Shown: piece by piece, positions 40,147-49,216 of the stretch | Position numbering within the stretch: the stretch's first letter is position 1 | Layout of the letters: every line of letters begins with the position of its first letter | Assembly (NCBI GenBank): GCA_900543025.1 | Contig: UQPP01000007.1 | Coordinates: 1-62,007 of the forward strand | Origin: an uncultured Collinsella sp. | Lineage (GTDB): Bacteria; Actinomycetota; Coriobacteriia; Coriobacteriales; Coriobacteriaceae | DNA length: 62,007 nt | Direction of reading: 5' to 3' | Position numbers and translations under genes: made by a program | The notes under the pieces: generated by a model | Database searches by the model: none | Seen by the model: only the letters and a program-made list of their open reading frames with translations | What the model was told of the DNA's origin: nothing

Positions 40147-42789
40147 ATGTTAGATAGATTTACCGATCGAGCGCGCAAGGTCATGTCGATGGCCAAACAG
40201 GAGGCGCTCGATCTGCACTCAAATAAGGTGGGCACCGAGCACCTGCTGCTCGCGCTTGCCAAGGAGGACGAGGGCATTGCCGCCGAGGCACTGCGTTCGC
40301 TCGACATCTCCTACGATGACATCATGGATACTCTCAAAGAGGTCCAGACCACGGTTCCCGAGCCCAGCGAGGAGACCGAGGCGGCCAAGCTCGCCTTTAC
40401 GCCGCTCGTCATTAGCGTGATGGAGCGTTCGTTCCGCGTGGCGCGTGAGAACAACCAGACCTACGTGTCGACCGAGCACTTGCTGATCGGCATCGTCGAA
40501 GAGGGCAACGGCATGGCCATGGACATCCTCATGCGCCTGGGTGTGTCGTCCGCCTCCATCAAAAAGGCTATCGAGAAACTCACCGCCAAGGACCAGGACA
40601 AGAAGCGTCCGCTCGCCGGCGCCGGTGCCGGTCGTCCCGGTGCGGGCCTGCCGTTCTTTAGCGGCTCGGATGCCTCTCAGCAAAAGGGGAGTGGCACCGA
40701 TACGCTTAAGCAGTTCGCGACCAACCTCACGCAGAAGGCGCGCGACGGCGAGCTCGACCCTGTAATCGGTCGCGAAAAGGAAGTCCAGCGTATGATGGAA
40801 ATTCTTTCGCGCCGCACCAAGAACAACCCGCTCATTCTGGGCGACCCCGGCGTGGGCAAGACGGCCATCGTCGAGGGCCTGGCTCAGCAGATTGCAGCCG
40901 GCAACGTGCCCGAGAACCTCATGAACCAGAATATTTGGACGCTCGACCTGCCGGGCCTCGTGGCGGGTGCCAAGTATCGCGGCGAGTTTGAGGAGCGCCT
41001 CAAGAACGTGATCCAGGAGGCCACCGAAGCCGACGACGTCATCCTGTTTATCGACGAGATGCACACCATCATCGGTGCCGGTTCTGCCGAGGGCTCCATC
41101 GACGCGAGCTCCATGCTCAAGCCCGTGCTCGCGCGCGGTGCCTTCCAGATTATCGGCGCCACCACGGCCGAGGAATTCCGCAAGTACCTCACCAAGGACC
41201 CGGCCTTCGAGCGTCGCTTCCAGACCATCGATGTCGAGGAGCCGAGCGTCGAGGACACGGTCAAGATCCTGACCGCGCTCAAGCCGCGCTACGAGGAGCA
41301 CCACCATGTGCGCTATACGCAGGGTGCTATCGAGGCCGCCGCGAACCTTTCCAACCGCTACATCCAGGATCGCTTCCTGCCCGATAAGGCCATCGACCTT
41401 ATCGACGAGGCCGGTGCCCGCGCTCGCATCGCCGCGAATCGCGCGCCCGAGCCGGTGCGTGAGGCCGAGCATCGCATAGAGGAGCTTAAGGCCGCCGCGC
41501 AGGAGGCCACCGAGAGCGACGACATGAACAAGGCCGCCGAGATCACCGAGCAGCAGAAGGCCGCCGAGATTGAGCTTGCCGAGGCTAAGGCCGCCTGGAC
41601 CGCCGAGCTCGACGCCAGCCCGCTCACCATCGACGTGAGTCAGATTGCCGACATCGTGTCCGTGACCTCTGGCGTGCCGGTTTCCTCGCTCACCGAGAGC
41701 GAGAGCCGCCGCCTGCTGCAGACCGAAAGCGTGCTCAAGACGCGCATCATCGGTCAGGACGAGGCCGTCGAGGCCGTTGCCAAGGCCGTGCGCCGCAGCC
41801 GCTCGCCGCTCAAGGACCCGCGTCGTCCCGGTGGCAGCTTTATCTTCCTGGGTCCCACCGGCACAGGCAAGACCGAGCTCGCCAAGACGCTCGCCGAGTA
41901 CCTCTTTGGCAGTAAGGACGCGCTCATCAGCTTCGACATGTCGGAGTTCGGCAGCGAGTTCGAGGTCTCCAAGCTTATCGGTAGCCCTCCGGGTTACGTG
42001 GGCCACGACGAGGGCGGTCAGCTTACCAAGGCCGTTCGTCGTCACCCGTACTCGGTCGTGCTGTTCGACGAGATCGAGAAGGCGCACCCCGACATCTTCA
42101 ACATTTTGTTGCAGGTGCTGGAGGAGGGTCGCCTGACTGATAGCCAGGGCAAGACGGTCGACTTCCGCAATACCGTGATCATCATGACGTCCAACGTGGG
42201 CGCCCGCGAGATCGCGCAGGATGCGAGCGTCGGTTTTGGCACCACCGGTGAGCAGGGTCTCACGTCGAGCGAGATCAAGGGTCGTGCGATGGGCGAGCTC
42301 AAGCGCCTGTTCCGCCCTGAGCTGCTCAACCGTATCGACGATATTGTGGTGTTCCAGAAGCTCTCGGGCGAGAACCTGACCAAGATCGCGCACCTGCTGG
42401 TGGACGACCTGCGCCAGCGCCTGATCGCAAACGGCATGAACATCAAGCTCACCGATGCGGCCTATGACAAGATCGTGGCCGAGGGCACCGACCTCACCAA
42501 CGGTGCGCGTCCGCTGCGCCGTGCTATTCAAAAGCTCATCGAGGACCCGCTGTCCGAGGAGCTCCTGGCCGGCGAGTGGGGCGAGGGCGATACCGTCCTG
42601 TGCGACGTGGCCGATGGCAAGTTTGTCTTTAGCCACGGCACGGGCGAGATCCCGGCACCGCGTCCGGCGGGCACGCTCGGTGGCGATACCGCCCCGGCGG
42701 CACCGCATACCGGCAACGCCGCGCCCGTGAGCGGCGGCGTGACCTCGGGCCCCGGCGGCATGATGCAAGCCGGTTCCGGCGCGCTGTAG
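40147..42789 (+). CDS. clpC: ATP-dependent Clp protease ATPase subunit ClpC
   Basis: An 880-residue AAA+ unfoldase that feeds proteins to ClpP. It has the double N-terminal repeat (LDRFTDRARKVMSMAKQEAL; TEHLLLALAKEDEG and TEHLLIGIVEEGNG), D1 with Walker A GDPGVGKT near 234, a short middle coiled coil (EAEHRIEELKAAAQEATESD) typical of ClpC rather than ClpB, and D2 with GPTGTGKT near 570. The tail of about 50 residues is rich in Gly, Pro and Ala. ATG 40147 follows AAGGAA at 7 nt; an upstream ATG at 40114 is rejected. The neighbours ctsR-mcsAB known in Firmicutes are absent, and no CtsR site was found upstream. Confidence 0.95.
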   Translation: MLDRFTDRARKVMSMAKQEALDLHSNKVGTEHLLLALAKEDEGIAAEALRSLDISYDDIMDTLKEVQTTVPEPSEETEAAKLAFTPLVISVMERSFRVARENNQTYVSTEHLLIGIVEEGNGMAMDILMRLGVSSASIKKAIEKLTAKDQDKKRPLAGAGAGRPGAGLPFFSGSDASQQKGSGTDTLKQFATNLTQKARDGELDPVIGREKEVQRMMEILSRRTKNNPLILGDPGVGKTAIVEGLAQQIAAGNVPENLMNQNIWTLDLPGLVAGAKYRGEFEERLKNVIQEATEADDVILFIDEMHTIIGAGSAEGSIDASSMLKPVLARGAFQIIGATTAEEFRKYLTKDPAFERRFQTIDVEEPSVEDTVKILTALKPRYEEHHHVRYTQGAIEAAANLSNRYIQDRFLPDKAIDLIDEAGARARIAANRAPEPVREAEHRIEELKAAAQEATESDDMNKAAEITEQQKAAEIELAEAKAAWTAELDASPLTIDVSQIADIVSVTSGVPVSSLTESESRRLLQTESVLKTRIIGQDEAVEAVAKAVRRSRSPLKDPRRPGGSFIFLGPTGTGKTELAKTLAEYLFGSKDALISFDMSEFGSEFEVSKLIGSPPGYVGHDEGGQLTKAVRRHPYSVVLFDEIEKAHPDIFNILLQVLEEGRLTDSQGKTVDFRNTVIIMTSNVGAREIAQDASVGFGTTGEQGLTSSEIKGRAMGELKRLFRPELLNRIDDIVVFQKLSGENLTKIAHLLVDDLRQRLIANGMNIKLTDAAYDKIVAEGTDLTNGARPLRRAIQKLIEDPLSEELLAGEWGEGDTVLCDVADGKFVFSHGTGEIPAPRPAGTLGGDTAPAAPHTGNAAPVSGGVTSGPGGMMQAGSGAL

Positions 42790-42814
42790 GGCGTGGCGAC
42801 AATTTGATACGCGC

Positions 42815-42848
42815 AATCGAGGCGCTCCGAAAAGGGCGCCTCGATTTG
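42815..42848 (+). terminator. Terminator of clpC
   Basis: AATCGAGGCGC (42815-42825) and GCGCCTCGATT (42836-42846) pair perfectly, followed by a weak T run. Confidence 0.8.
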
Positions 42849-43003
42849 TAGAGCTGCGGTAGCTGTGACCGTTACGCTATACGGTCCACCGTTAGCCGAT
42901 GATGCGAGGGCGCTCGGCGTTTTCGACTGGTTTATGCACGCAAAGTCTGGGAATATACAAGTCGCATGTCTTACTGTCTAACCAGTTGCGCCAAGGAGGC
43001 ACC

Positions 43004-44461
43004 ATGGACTACAAGATTACCGGCTACGAGCCCGCCCAGCTGTTCCATTTCTTTGAGGAGGTCAGCGCGATCCCCCGTGGGTCTGGCAACGAGAAGGGCA
43101 TCAGCGATTTCCTGGTCGCGTTTGCCAAGGAGCGCGGTCTCGATGTGTATCAGGACGAGGTCTACAACGTCATCATTCGCAAGCCCGCATCTGCTGGCGC
43201 CGAGAATGCCCCGACCGTAATGCTGCAGGGCCACATCGATATGGTGTGCGACAAGTTGGGCTCCGTTGAGCACGACTTTACGACCGACGGTATCGACCTG
43301 GTCGTCAAGGACGGTGTCCTTACCGCCAACGGCACCACCCTGGGCGCCGACAATGGTATCGCCGTCGCGCTTATGCTTACTGTGCTCAACGACGATTCGA
43401 TTGCCCATCCGGCCCTCGAGTGCGTGTTCACCACCGACGAGGAGACTGGCCTGGTCGGCGCCGAGACGCTCGACAAGTCCCAGATTAGCGCCCGCACCAT
43501 GATTAACCTTGACTCCGAGGAAGAGGGCGTTGCCACCGTCAGCTGCGCCGGCGGCGTCGTCGTTACCTACACCTGCCCGATCGCGCGCGAGCACAAGACC
43601 GGTAGCACCCTCACGCTCGACATTTCCGGTCTGTTGGGCGGCCACTCCGGCAGTGATATCAATCTGGAGCGCGGCAACGGAAACCTCATCATGGCCCGCA
43701 TCATCGACCGCCTGATGGTCGCCGGTGAGCCCGCCATCGTCAGCTTCAACGGCGGCACCAAGGACAACGCCATCAACCGTGAGTGCAAGGCCGTTCTGGT
43801 CTATGCCGATCACGCTGCCGCCGAGGCCGCGGCCGAGATCGCCCGTGGCATCATCGCCGACGTCACTGCCGAGCTCGAGGTCTTCGACCCCGGCTTTACC
43901 TGCACTGTCGAGATTGCCGACGACGCCGAGGTCGAAGCCATGGACCAGAAGTCCGCGCTTGCCCTCATCCGTGCCCTGCGTCTTGCCCCTAACGGCGTGA
44001 TTCGCCGCAACGTCGCCACCGACGGCTCCGTCGAGGTTTCCTCCAACATCGGTGTGGTTGCCACCTCTGACGACCAGGTCAAGATCATGCTGTCCCCGCG
44101 CTCCTCGATCACCTCGCTGCAGAACGAGTTCAAGGACCGCCTGCAGACGCTTGCCGATGTCCTGGGCTTCGACGCCAAGTTTGAGTTCGAGTATCCCGGC
44201 TGGAGCTATGCCGAGCATTCGCCGGTCCGCGACATCTTTGTCGAGAGCTATCGCGAGCTCTTTGGCTCCGAGCTGCGCATCGAGTCCATTCACGCCGGCC
44301 TTGAGTGCGGCCTGTTTGCCGAGGCCCTGCACGGCCTGGACGCCATCGCCGTGGGTCCGACGCTCTCCGATGTCCACACCCCGGACGAGAGCATGGAGCT
44401 CGCTTCTGCCGAGCGCTTCTACGAGCTGCTCATCGACGTGCTCAAGCGCCTCGCTGCGTAA
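43004..44461 (+). CDS. pepD: Aminoacyl-histidine dipeptidase / cytosol non-specific dipeptidase
   Basis: A 485-residue M20C metallopeptidase that cleaves dipeptides such as X-His. It has the family start FEEVSAIPRGSGNEKGISDF, the metal site MLQGHIDMVCDK (His and Asp) near 80, TTLGADNGIAVAL, the acid/base pair in TTDEETGLVGAE, and a late His in ESIHAGLECGLFAEAL. Length matches the family. AAGGAGG lies 5 nt before ATG 43004, which removes the upstream part of the open frame. It sits alone between clpC and the hip operon and ends at a strong hairpin shared with the convergent hipA. Confidence 0.95.
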   Translation: MDYKITGYEPAQLFHFFEEVSAIPRGSGNEKGISDFLVAFAKERGLDVYQDEVYNVIIRKPASAGAENAPTVMLQGHIDMVCDKLGSVEHDFTTDGIDLVVKDGVLTANGTTLGADNGIAVALMLTVLNDDSIAHPALECVFTTDEETGLVGAETLDKSQISARTMINLDSEEEGVATVSCAGGVVVTYTCPIAREHKTGSTLTLDISGLLGGHSGSDINLERGNGNLIMARIIDRLMVAGEPAIVSFNGGTKDNAINRECKAVLVYADHAAAEAAAEIARGIIADVTAELEVFDPGFTCTVEIADDAEVEAMDQKSALALIRALRLAPNGVIRRNVATDGSVEVSSNIGVVATSDDQVKIMLSPRSSITSLQNEFKDRLQTLADVLGFDAKFEFEYPGWSYAEHSPVRDIFVESYRELFGSELRIESIHAGLECGLFAEALHGLDAIAVGPTLSDVHTPDESMELASAERFYELLIDVLKRLAA

Positions 44462-44516
44462 AGGTTGCGCTAGCAGCAGTCCGAGCCACGTGCTAGCGGA
44501 TTGCAAATGACATTAC

Positions 44517-44564
44517 GAGAGGGGGCACCCGAGCTTTTGCGACGGGTGTCCCCTCTCTTCTTTT
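44517..44564. terminator. Strong hairpin between pepD and hipA
   Basis: GAGAGGGGGCACCCG (44517-44531) pairs with CGGGTGTCCCCTCTC (44543-44557), then TTCTTTT. It lies between the convergent pepD (+) and hipA (-) genes. A second hairpin, CGCTAGCA / TGCTAGCG, lies at about 44468-44498. Confidence 0.88.
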
Positions 44565-44587
44565 GGGAAATGGGAGATTACGGACAC

Positions 44588-45892
44588 CTAGCCCATATCC
44601 GCCTTGATGAGGTCGAGGGTGCGCTGACAGTTTTCGCAGACGGGGCCGAGCATATGCTCGCGCAGGTCCGCCATGCCGGGCAGGTCGGCGTATTCGTCCA
44701 TGACCTCTTCCATGCAAATGGGCACCTCGTAGGCGAGGTCCATCATGGTCGCAAAGCAAAACTTCTCGGATAGCCCGGCATCGGTGAGCGTCGCCTCCAG
44801 CGCGGGGTCTCCCATACCGTGGTATCGGCGGATAGCACCTGGACCGATGCGCCCCACACGATTTTCGCCGCCAACGCTCATGGCAAGGCGCGCCCGGCGG
44901 CGCATGCGCTCGTATGCCAGCCCCGATGCGACATCGTACATTCGAGCCATCATGGCTGCGCCGTCGTTTCCAAGGAGCAGGGAATAGTTTTTCGCATGCG
45001 CATCCGGTGCGCCGATAATGGCGTTGAAGAACAGTATCTGCGTAAACAGATACAGGTTAAGTTGATGGTGGCTCGTATTTACGAGGAGCTCTTGAATGTC
45101 GCGTGTGGTCGGGCCGCCGTCTGCCGTGTACTTTTGGGCGGGCATCACCCCAAGTGCCTGACAGAGGTCTTCTTGATGTAGGCGCCTGATCGTTCCGTCT
45201 TTGACTTTCACGCGGTCATAGCGCTCAACAATGAGGGCAGGTTCGTCCTCAAACATACGATATTCGACGTTTGCCGTTGCGATGCCGGCGCGCTGGGCGC
45301 TTTTCATGCAGACAAACTCATTGAGAGCCTCGAGTTTAAAACCGATAACGCCATTTTTGAAAATATGCGTCGTGGGCGAGGACCCCATGCATTCGCACCA
45401 GCGACCGTCCATGAGTGCGAGAGCGAACTTGCCCTGATTGCCTCCAAGTGACCAACTTTCATCTAGACCCATCCACGATGCATCGCGGTCATCTCTGATC
45501 GACTTGAGACGGAGGGCAATATCGTGGTCGTCTATAGGGCGGTATTCGCCGTCGCGATGCAGGACGGCGTCGACGTCTTCTTCGACACAAAACTGTACTC
45601 CGCCCGGACAGTCGAGTCCGATATGGCTGAGCAGCGCAACGGGATTGTTGGGCCTGGTGTCGAATTCGACGGCGATCGCTTTTCGCTGGTCCTCGCTGTC
45701 AGGCAGAAGACCAAACAAGTACGGATTCATGACCTGTTGGCCGTATATGCGATTTGATACGGGTATGTTTGTCGATAGGGCCGGCCCGTCATAGTCATGA
45801 TCGTAGGCAAAGTTGACAAGACCGTTCTCATCTTGCGTGAGCGTTCCCGCAGGTACGCCGCAAATAATGGTCCGAAGCGTTTTGCTGGCCAT
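44588..45892 (-). CDS. hipA: HipA family toxin kinase
   Basis: A 434-residue serine/threonine kinase toxin. In known HipA proteins it phosphorylates a tRNA synthetase (GltX in E. coli) and causes growth arrest. The N-terminal couple domain includes NPYLFGLLPDSEDQR; the ATP-binding loop is SLGGNQGKFAL at 148-158. The catalytic motif APDAHAKNYSLLL places D297, H299 and N302 as in the HipA DxHxxN pattern, and YDVASG (D320) is the metal aspartate. All key residues are present, so it should be active. It starts 3 nt after the antitoxin gene with GGGAGG upstream. The target protein is unknown. Confidence 0.92.
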   Translation of the reverse strand: MASKTLRTIICGVPAGTLTQDENGLVNFAYDHDYDGPALSTNIPVSNRIYGQQVMNPYLFGLLPDSEDQRKAIAVEFDTRPNNPVALLSHIGLDCPGGVQFCVEEDVDAVLHRDGEYRPIDDHDIALRLKSIRDDRDASWMGLDESWSLGGNQGKFALALMDGRWCECMGSSPTTHIFKNGVIGFKLEALNEFVCMKSAQRAGIATANVEYRMFEDEPALIVERYDRVKVKDGTIRRLHQEDLCQALGVMPAQKYTADGGPTTRDIQELLVNTSHHQLNLYLFTQILFFNAIIGAPDAHAKNYSLLLGNDGAAMMARMYDVASGLAYERMRRRARLAMSVGGENRVGRIGPGAIRRYHGMGDPALEATLTDAGLSEKFCFATMMDLAYEVPICMEEVMDEYADLPGMADLREHMLGPVCENCQRTLDLIKADMG

Positions 45893-45895
45893 TGG

Positions 45896-46366
45896 CTACC
45901 TCCCTTTGGGCCTTGTTTGGGCAGATGGGTTTGTGGCAATCGAGACTCCGAGATTGGACATGGCGAAATCGGCGAAGGCCTTGTCGTAGAGCTCGGACGT
46001 AAAGGGGACATCTGCGAGAGCCGGAATGGCTGCGCTGCGACGGTTGCGATGGTGAAAACGTTGAGCGTGATGGCGCCTGGGGGTGCTATGAGGTTGCAAA
46101 TCAGCATGCGGGGCGTCGACTGGTTGCTCGTTTTTCGATTCGTCGATATCCCCTTGAGCGGCGAGCACCAGTCCAAGAGCACCGAAAACCGCCAACAGCT
46201 TGTCGAGCCGAATGCCCGTGGCATCTCCCAGCTCGAGCGATGCGAGCAGGCGTTCCGAAACACCGGCCTTTTTAGCGAGGGCGGCACGGGTGAGACCCTG
46301 AGTCTCGCGTGCCTGGCGCACGTAGATGCCAGCTTGGCGCGGTGTGGTGATGGGAAGGGTATCCAC
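45896..46366 (-). CDS. hipB: HipB-like antitoxin, XRE family
   Basis: A 156-residue protein with an N-terminal XRE helix-turn-helix (TRAALAKKAGVSERLLASLE near residues 25-45) and a further helix block (LDKLLAVFGALGL). The C-terminal half is rich in His, Arg and Pro and unlike the short HipB of E. coli (88 residues), so it may hold a separate toxin-neutralising part. The start is GTG 46366 with AGGAG 7 nt upstream. It precedes hipA in the usual antitoxin-first order. Three copies of a TGCA-N6-TGCA palindrome just upstream are its likely operators. Confidence 0.85.
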   Translation of the reverse strand: MDTLPITTPRQAGIYVRQARETQGLTRAALAKKAGVSERLLASLELGDATGIRLDKLLAVFGALGLVLAAQGDIDESKNEQPVDAPHADLQPHSTPRRHHAQRFHHRNRRSAAIPALADVPFTSELYDKAFADFAMSNLGVSIATNPSAQTRPKGR

Positions 46367-46381
46367 GGCGATCTCCTAACG

Positions 46382-46458
46382 TGCAGACTTTTGCATCCTA
46401 GTATGACATGCAAAAGTCTGCATGAAAAGGCCTCATGCAAAACTCTGCATGAGGCCTT
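46382..46458 (-). promoter_or_regulatory. hipBA operator region: three TGCA-N6-TGCA sites
   Basis: TGCAGACTTTTGCA (from 46382), TGCAAAAGTCTGCA (ending 46422) and TGCAAAACTCTGCA (ending 46449). Sites 1 and 2 together form a perfect 15-bp inverted repeat (46382-46396 / 46408-46422), and between them the minus strand has CATACT, a candidate -10 box. Site 3 is the loop of a second perfect hairpin, AAGGCCTCATGCA / TGCATGAGGCCTT (46427-46458), which can also terminate or insulate. Confidence 0.72.
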
Positions 46459-46494
46459 GTACTGGCGTTTAGTTTTGAGCGATTGTGTTTGGCA

Positions 46495-47073
46495 CTACAG
46501 CGCCAAAATCCCCAAATGCTCAAGCAAGATCTTAAGCCCGATGAGGACGAGTACGACGCCACCCACGATGGTGGCGGGCTTTTCGTAGCGCGCGCCAAAG
46601 GTGTGGCCGATCGCTACGCCGGCAACGGAGAAGACAAAGGTCGTGATGCCAATGAGCGACACGGCGGGAACGATATCGACCGAGAGCGCGGCAAACGAGA
46701 TGCCCACGGCAAGCGCGTCAATCGAGGTGGCGATGGCAAGGATTAGATATTCGCCCAGGTCGATCTTTTCGGCATCCTTGCCGTCGCCTTCGTTCTCGTC
46801 CTCAGTAAAGGCTTCCCACAGCATCTTGCCGCCGATAAAGGCGAGCAGGATAAAGGCGATCCAATGGTCGATGGGTCCGATGATGCTCATGAATTGACTG
46901 CCGAGCGCCCATCCGATTACGGGCATGCCGGCCTGGAAGCCGCCAAAGAACAGGCCGAGCACTACGGCGACCTTAAGGTTGATCTTCTTCATGCCAAGGC
47001 CCTTGCAGATGGATACGGCAAAGGCGTCCATCGAAAGGCCGATAGCGAGCAATACGAGCTCTGCGAGTCCCAT
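46495..47073 (-). CDS. mntP: Manganese efflux pump MntP
   Basis: A 192-residue membrane protein with six hydrophobic segments in two repeats. Each repeat carries the conserved Asp-containing helix: LSMDAFAVSICKGLG near residue 13 and ATSIDALAVGISFAAL near residue 113, the family mark of MntP (YebN). An acidic loop (EAFTEDENEGDGKDAE) joins the halves. It exports Mn2+ and protects against manganese excess. The start is 47073, with GGGAG 8 nt upstream. The yybP-ykoY-type leader directly upstream supports both the substrate and control by manganese. Confidence 0.94.
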   Translation of the reverse strand: MGLAELVLLAIGLSMDAFAVSICKGLGMKKINLKVAVVLGLFFGGFQAGMPVIGWALGSQFMSIIGPIDHWIAFILLAFIGGKMLWEAFTEDENEGDGKDAEKIDLGEYLILAIATSIDALAVGISFAALSVDIVPAVSLIGITTFVFSVAGVAIGHTFGARYEKPATIVGGVVLVLIGLKILLEHLGILAL

Positions 47074-47126
47074 AGTCTGGCTCCCTCTCTGCGGGCGGGC
47101 CCGCGTGTACCTCTTGGGGGAGTAAC

Positions 47127-47264
47127 AAAAAAGACCCGTGGCGTACGCGTTGTGCGCACAGCCACGAGTCTCGTTCATTAAGGCAAGCCAGACCGCATCG
47201 GCCAGTATGTTGACTTGCCGCGCCACCGGAGGCGAACCCGGTCACGCGACTACTCCCTCATTTA
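47127..47264 (-). promoter_or_regulatory. yybP-ykoY manganese riboswitch with terminator
   Basis: On the minus strand: GGGAGTAGTCGCG at the 5' side (about 47260), a GC-rich stem-loop ACCGGGTTCGCCTCCGGT, GGCAAGTCAACATACTGGCC, GGTCTGGCTTGCC and AACGAGAC, the order expected for the yybP-ykoY aptamer. GACTCGTGGC (47161-47170) then pairs with GCCACGGGTC (47133-47142) ahead of TTTTTT (47127-47132). This terminator competes with closing of the aptamer, so Mn2+ should switch mntP on. Confidence 0.8.
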
Positions 47265-47420
47265 TGCGAATCCCGATGCTACCACATAAGCAGCTCATTT
47301 GGATTGGGGCTCTCAGCTGTGTTCGCTCATTCTGTAAGCATCGGATTTTGCGGGCGTCACAGGGGCAAACCGTGAGAAACTTATTGACGTTTATGGAGCG
47401 TATACGATGGGAGCGATGCC

Positions 47421-48488
47421 TTGGATAAGAACGAGCTGCAAAAGCGTATGGAACAGGCCATTCGCCTGACGGCACCTGGCCAGCCGATCCGCACCGCCCT
47501 CGACATGATCATTGCCGGTCACCTGGGTGCCCTTATCTGCGTCGGCGACACCGAAAACGTGCTCGCTGCCGGTAACGACGGCTTCCCGCTCAACATTTCG
47601 TTTACCTCGAACCGCCTGTTCGAGCTTTCCAAGATGGACGGTGCCATCGTTATCGATGGCGACCTCACCCAGATCCTGCGCGCCAACTTCCACCTCAATC
47701 CCGATCCCTCGCTCGCCACGAGCGAGACGGGCATGCGTCACCGCACCGCCGCTCGCATGTCGGTGCTCACCGACGCCATCGTGATCTCGGTCTCGGCCCG
47801 TCGCGCCGTCGTCAACGTGTACGTCCACGGCAAGAGTTACGAGATCCAGCCCGTCACTACCATCATGAGCTCGGTCAACCAGCTCGTCGCCACGCTCCAG
47901 ACTACCCGTCAGTCGCTCGATCGCTCCCTGCTGCGCCTGACGGCCCTCGAGCTCGACGACTACGTCACGCTCGCCGACATCACCGGCATCTTCTCGAGTT
48001 TCGAGATCATGCAACAGGCAAAGACCGAGCTTAAGGATTGCATCGTCAAGCTGGGTAACCAGGGCAAGCTCGTGCAGATGCAGCTCGAGCAGCTCGCGGG
48101 CTCCAGCATGGATACCGAATACGATCTGATGATCCGCGACTACGCGAGCGATTCCTCCGAGGCCAACGCCGAGAAGATCCGCGCCGAGCTGAGCCGGATG
48201 ACGCCTAAGGACCTGTCCGACCCGCAGCACGTGGCGGCAGTTCTGGGCTATGACGACCTGGACGAGGACTCCGTCATGACACCGCTTGGCCTGCGCACGC
48301 TTTCGCGTGTGTCCGTCGTGCGCGACGGCGTGGCCGAGAAGATCGTCGACGAGTACGGCTCGCTGCAGGAGCTCATGGATGACATCAGCGAGGATCCGGA
48401 GCGCCTGGGCGACTTTGGCGTCAACAACCCTGCCATTCTTGCGGACTCTCTGTACCGCATGAAGGGCACCAAACAGGGGAACGCATAA
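47421..48488 (+). CDS. disA: DNA integrity scanning diadenylate cyclase DisA
   Basis: A 355-residue octameric protein that makes c-di-AMP and senses branched DNA. The cyclase motifs DGA (KMDGAIVIDGD, 73-75) and RHR (GMRHRTAARMS, 106-108) are intact, so it should be active. The long helical spine (about 150-290) and the C-terminal helix-hairpin-helix part (LGLRTLSRVSVVRDGVAEKI) match the family. The start is TTG 47421, supported by GGGAG 7 nt upstream; the two nearby ATGs are out of frame. radA, its usual upstream neighbour in Firmicutes, is missing. ispD overlaps its stop (TAATG). Confidence 0.96.
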   Translation: MDKNELQKRMEQAIRLTAPGQPIRTALDMIIAGHLGALICVGDTENVLAAGNDGFPLNISFTSNRLFELSKMDGAIVIDGDLTQILRANFHLNPDPSLATSETGMRHRTAARMSVLTDAIVISVSARRAVVNVYVHGKSYEIQPVTTIMSSVNQLVATLQTTRQSLDRSLLRLTALELDDYVTLADITGIFSSFEIMQQAKTELKDCIVKLGNQGKLVQMQLEQLAGSSMDTEYDLMIRDYASDSSEANAEKIRAELSRMTPKDLSDPQHVAAVLGYDDLDEDSVMTPLGLRTLSRVSVVRDGVAEKIVDEYGSLQELMDDISEDPERLGDFGVNNPAILADSLYRMKGTKQGNA

Positions 48489-49216
48489 TGGCGCCCGTAT
48501 GCGCCGTGGTCGTTGCCGGCGGCAGCGGCCAGCGCTTTGGTAACCCCGGTGGCAAGCAGCTCGTTAACGTGGCGGGCCGTCCGCTCATGAGCTGGTCCAT
48601 CCGCGCGTTCGATCGGAGCGATAAGGTCGGCCACATCGTCGTGGTTTGCCCTGCCGAGCGTCGTGCCGAGATGCGCCGCCTGGCCATCGACCCGTTTGAC
48701 TATGACACGCCCATCAGCTTTGCCGATGCCGGCGATACCCGCCAGGACTCCACCCGTGCCGGCGTGCACGCGGTGCCGGCGGGCTTTGAATACGTCGCCA
48801 TTCACGATGGCGCTCGTCCGCTCATTACGACCGAGGCCATCGACCACGCTATCGACGTGCTCGTGAGCGACCGTGCTCTCGACGGTGTCGTGTGCGGCCA
48901 GCCCGCGATCGACACGCTCAAGATCGTTGACGGCGATAATATCGTCGAGACGCCGCCGCGCGAGCTCTATTGGGCTGCACAGACGCCGCAGATCTTTAGC
49001 GTCGATGCTATGAAGCGCGCCCACGCTGCAGCCATTGCCGAGGGCTTTATCGGCACCGATGATTCGTCGCTGGTCGAGCGCATGGGTGGGCGCGTCCGCT
49101 GCGTCCAGAGCCCGCGCGATAACCTTAAGGTGACGGTGCCCGAGGACTTGCGTCCCGTAACCGCGATTCTGCTTGGCCGCATGGCCGAGGGAGAGGACCT
49201 TCCCCATGTTCAGTAA
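48488..49216 (+). CDS. ispD: 2-C-methyl-D-erythritol 4-phosphate cytidylyltransferase
   Basis: A 242-residue nucleotidyltransferase for the third step of the MEP pathway, joining CMP from CTP to methylerythritol phosphate. N-terminal CTP loop: AVVVAGGSGQRFGNPGGKQL. Also seen: DAGDTRQDSTRAGVHAV, AIHDGARPLIT and the late NLKVTVPEDL. It overlaps disA by 1 bp and ispF by 11 bp, indicating coupled translation. Together with ispE at 27.6 kb, the window encodes three consecutive steps of isoprenoid precursor synthesis. Confidence 0.96.
   Translation: MAPVCAVVVAGGSGQRFGNPGGKQLVNVAGRPLMSWSIRAFDRSDKVGHIVVVCPAERRAEMRRLAIDPFDYDTPISFADAGDTRQDSTRAGVHAVPAGFEYVAIHDGARPLITTEAIDHAIDVLVSDRALDGVVCGQPAIDTLKIVDGDNIVETPPRELYWAAQTPQIFSVDAMKRAHAAAIAEGFIGTDDSSLVERMGGRVRCVQSPRDNLKVTVPEDLRPVTAILLGRMAEGEDLPHVQ

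Noticed and set aside
40219..42816. 865-codon open frame antisense to clpC
   Set aside because: Shadow of clpC with no motif or ribosome binding site.
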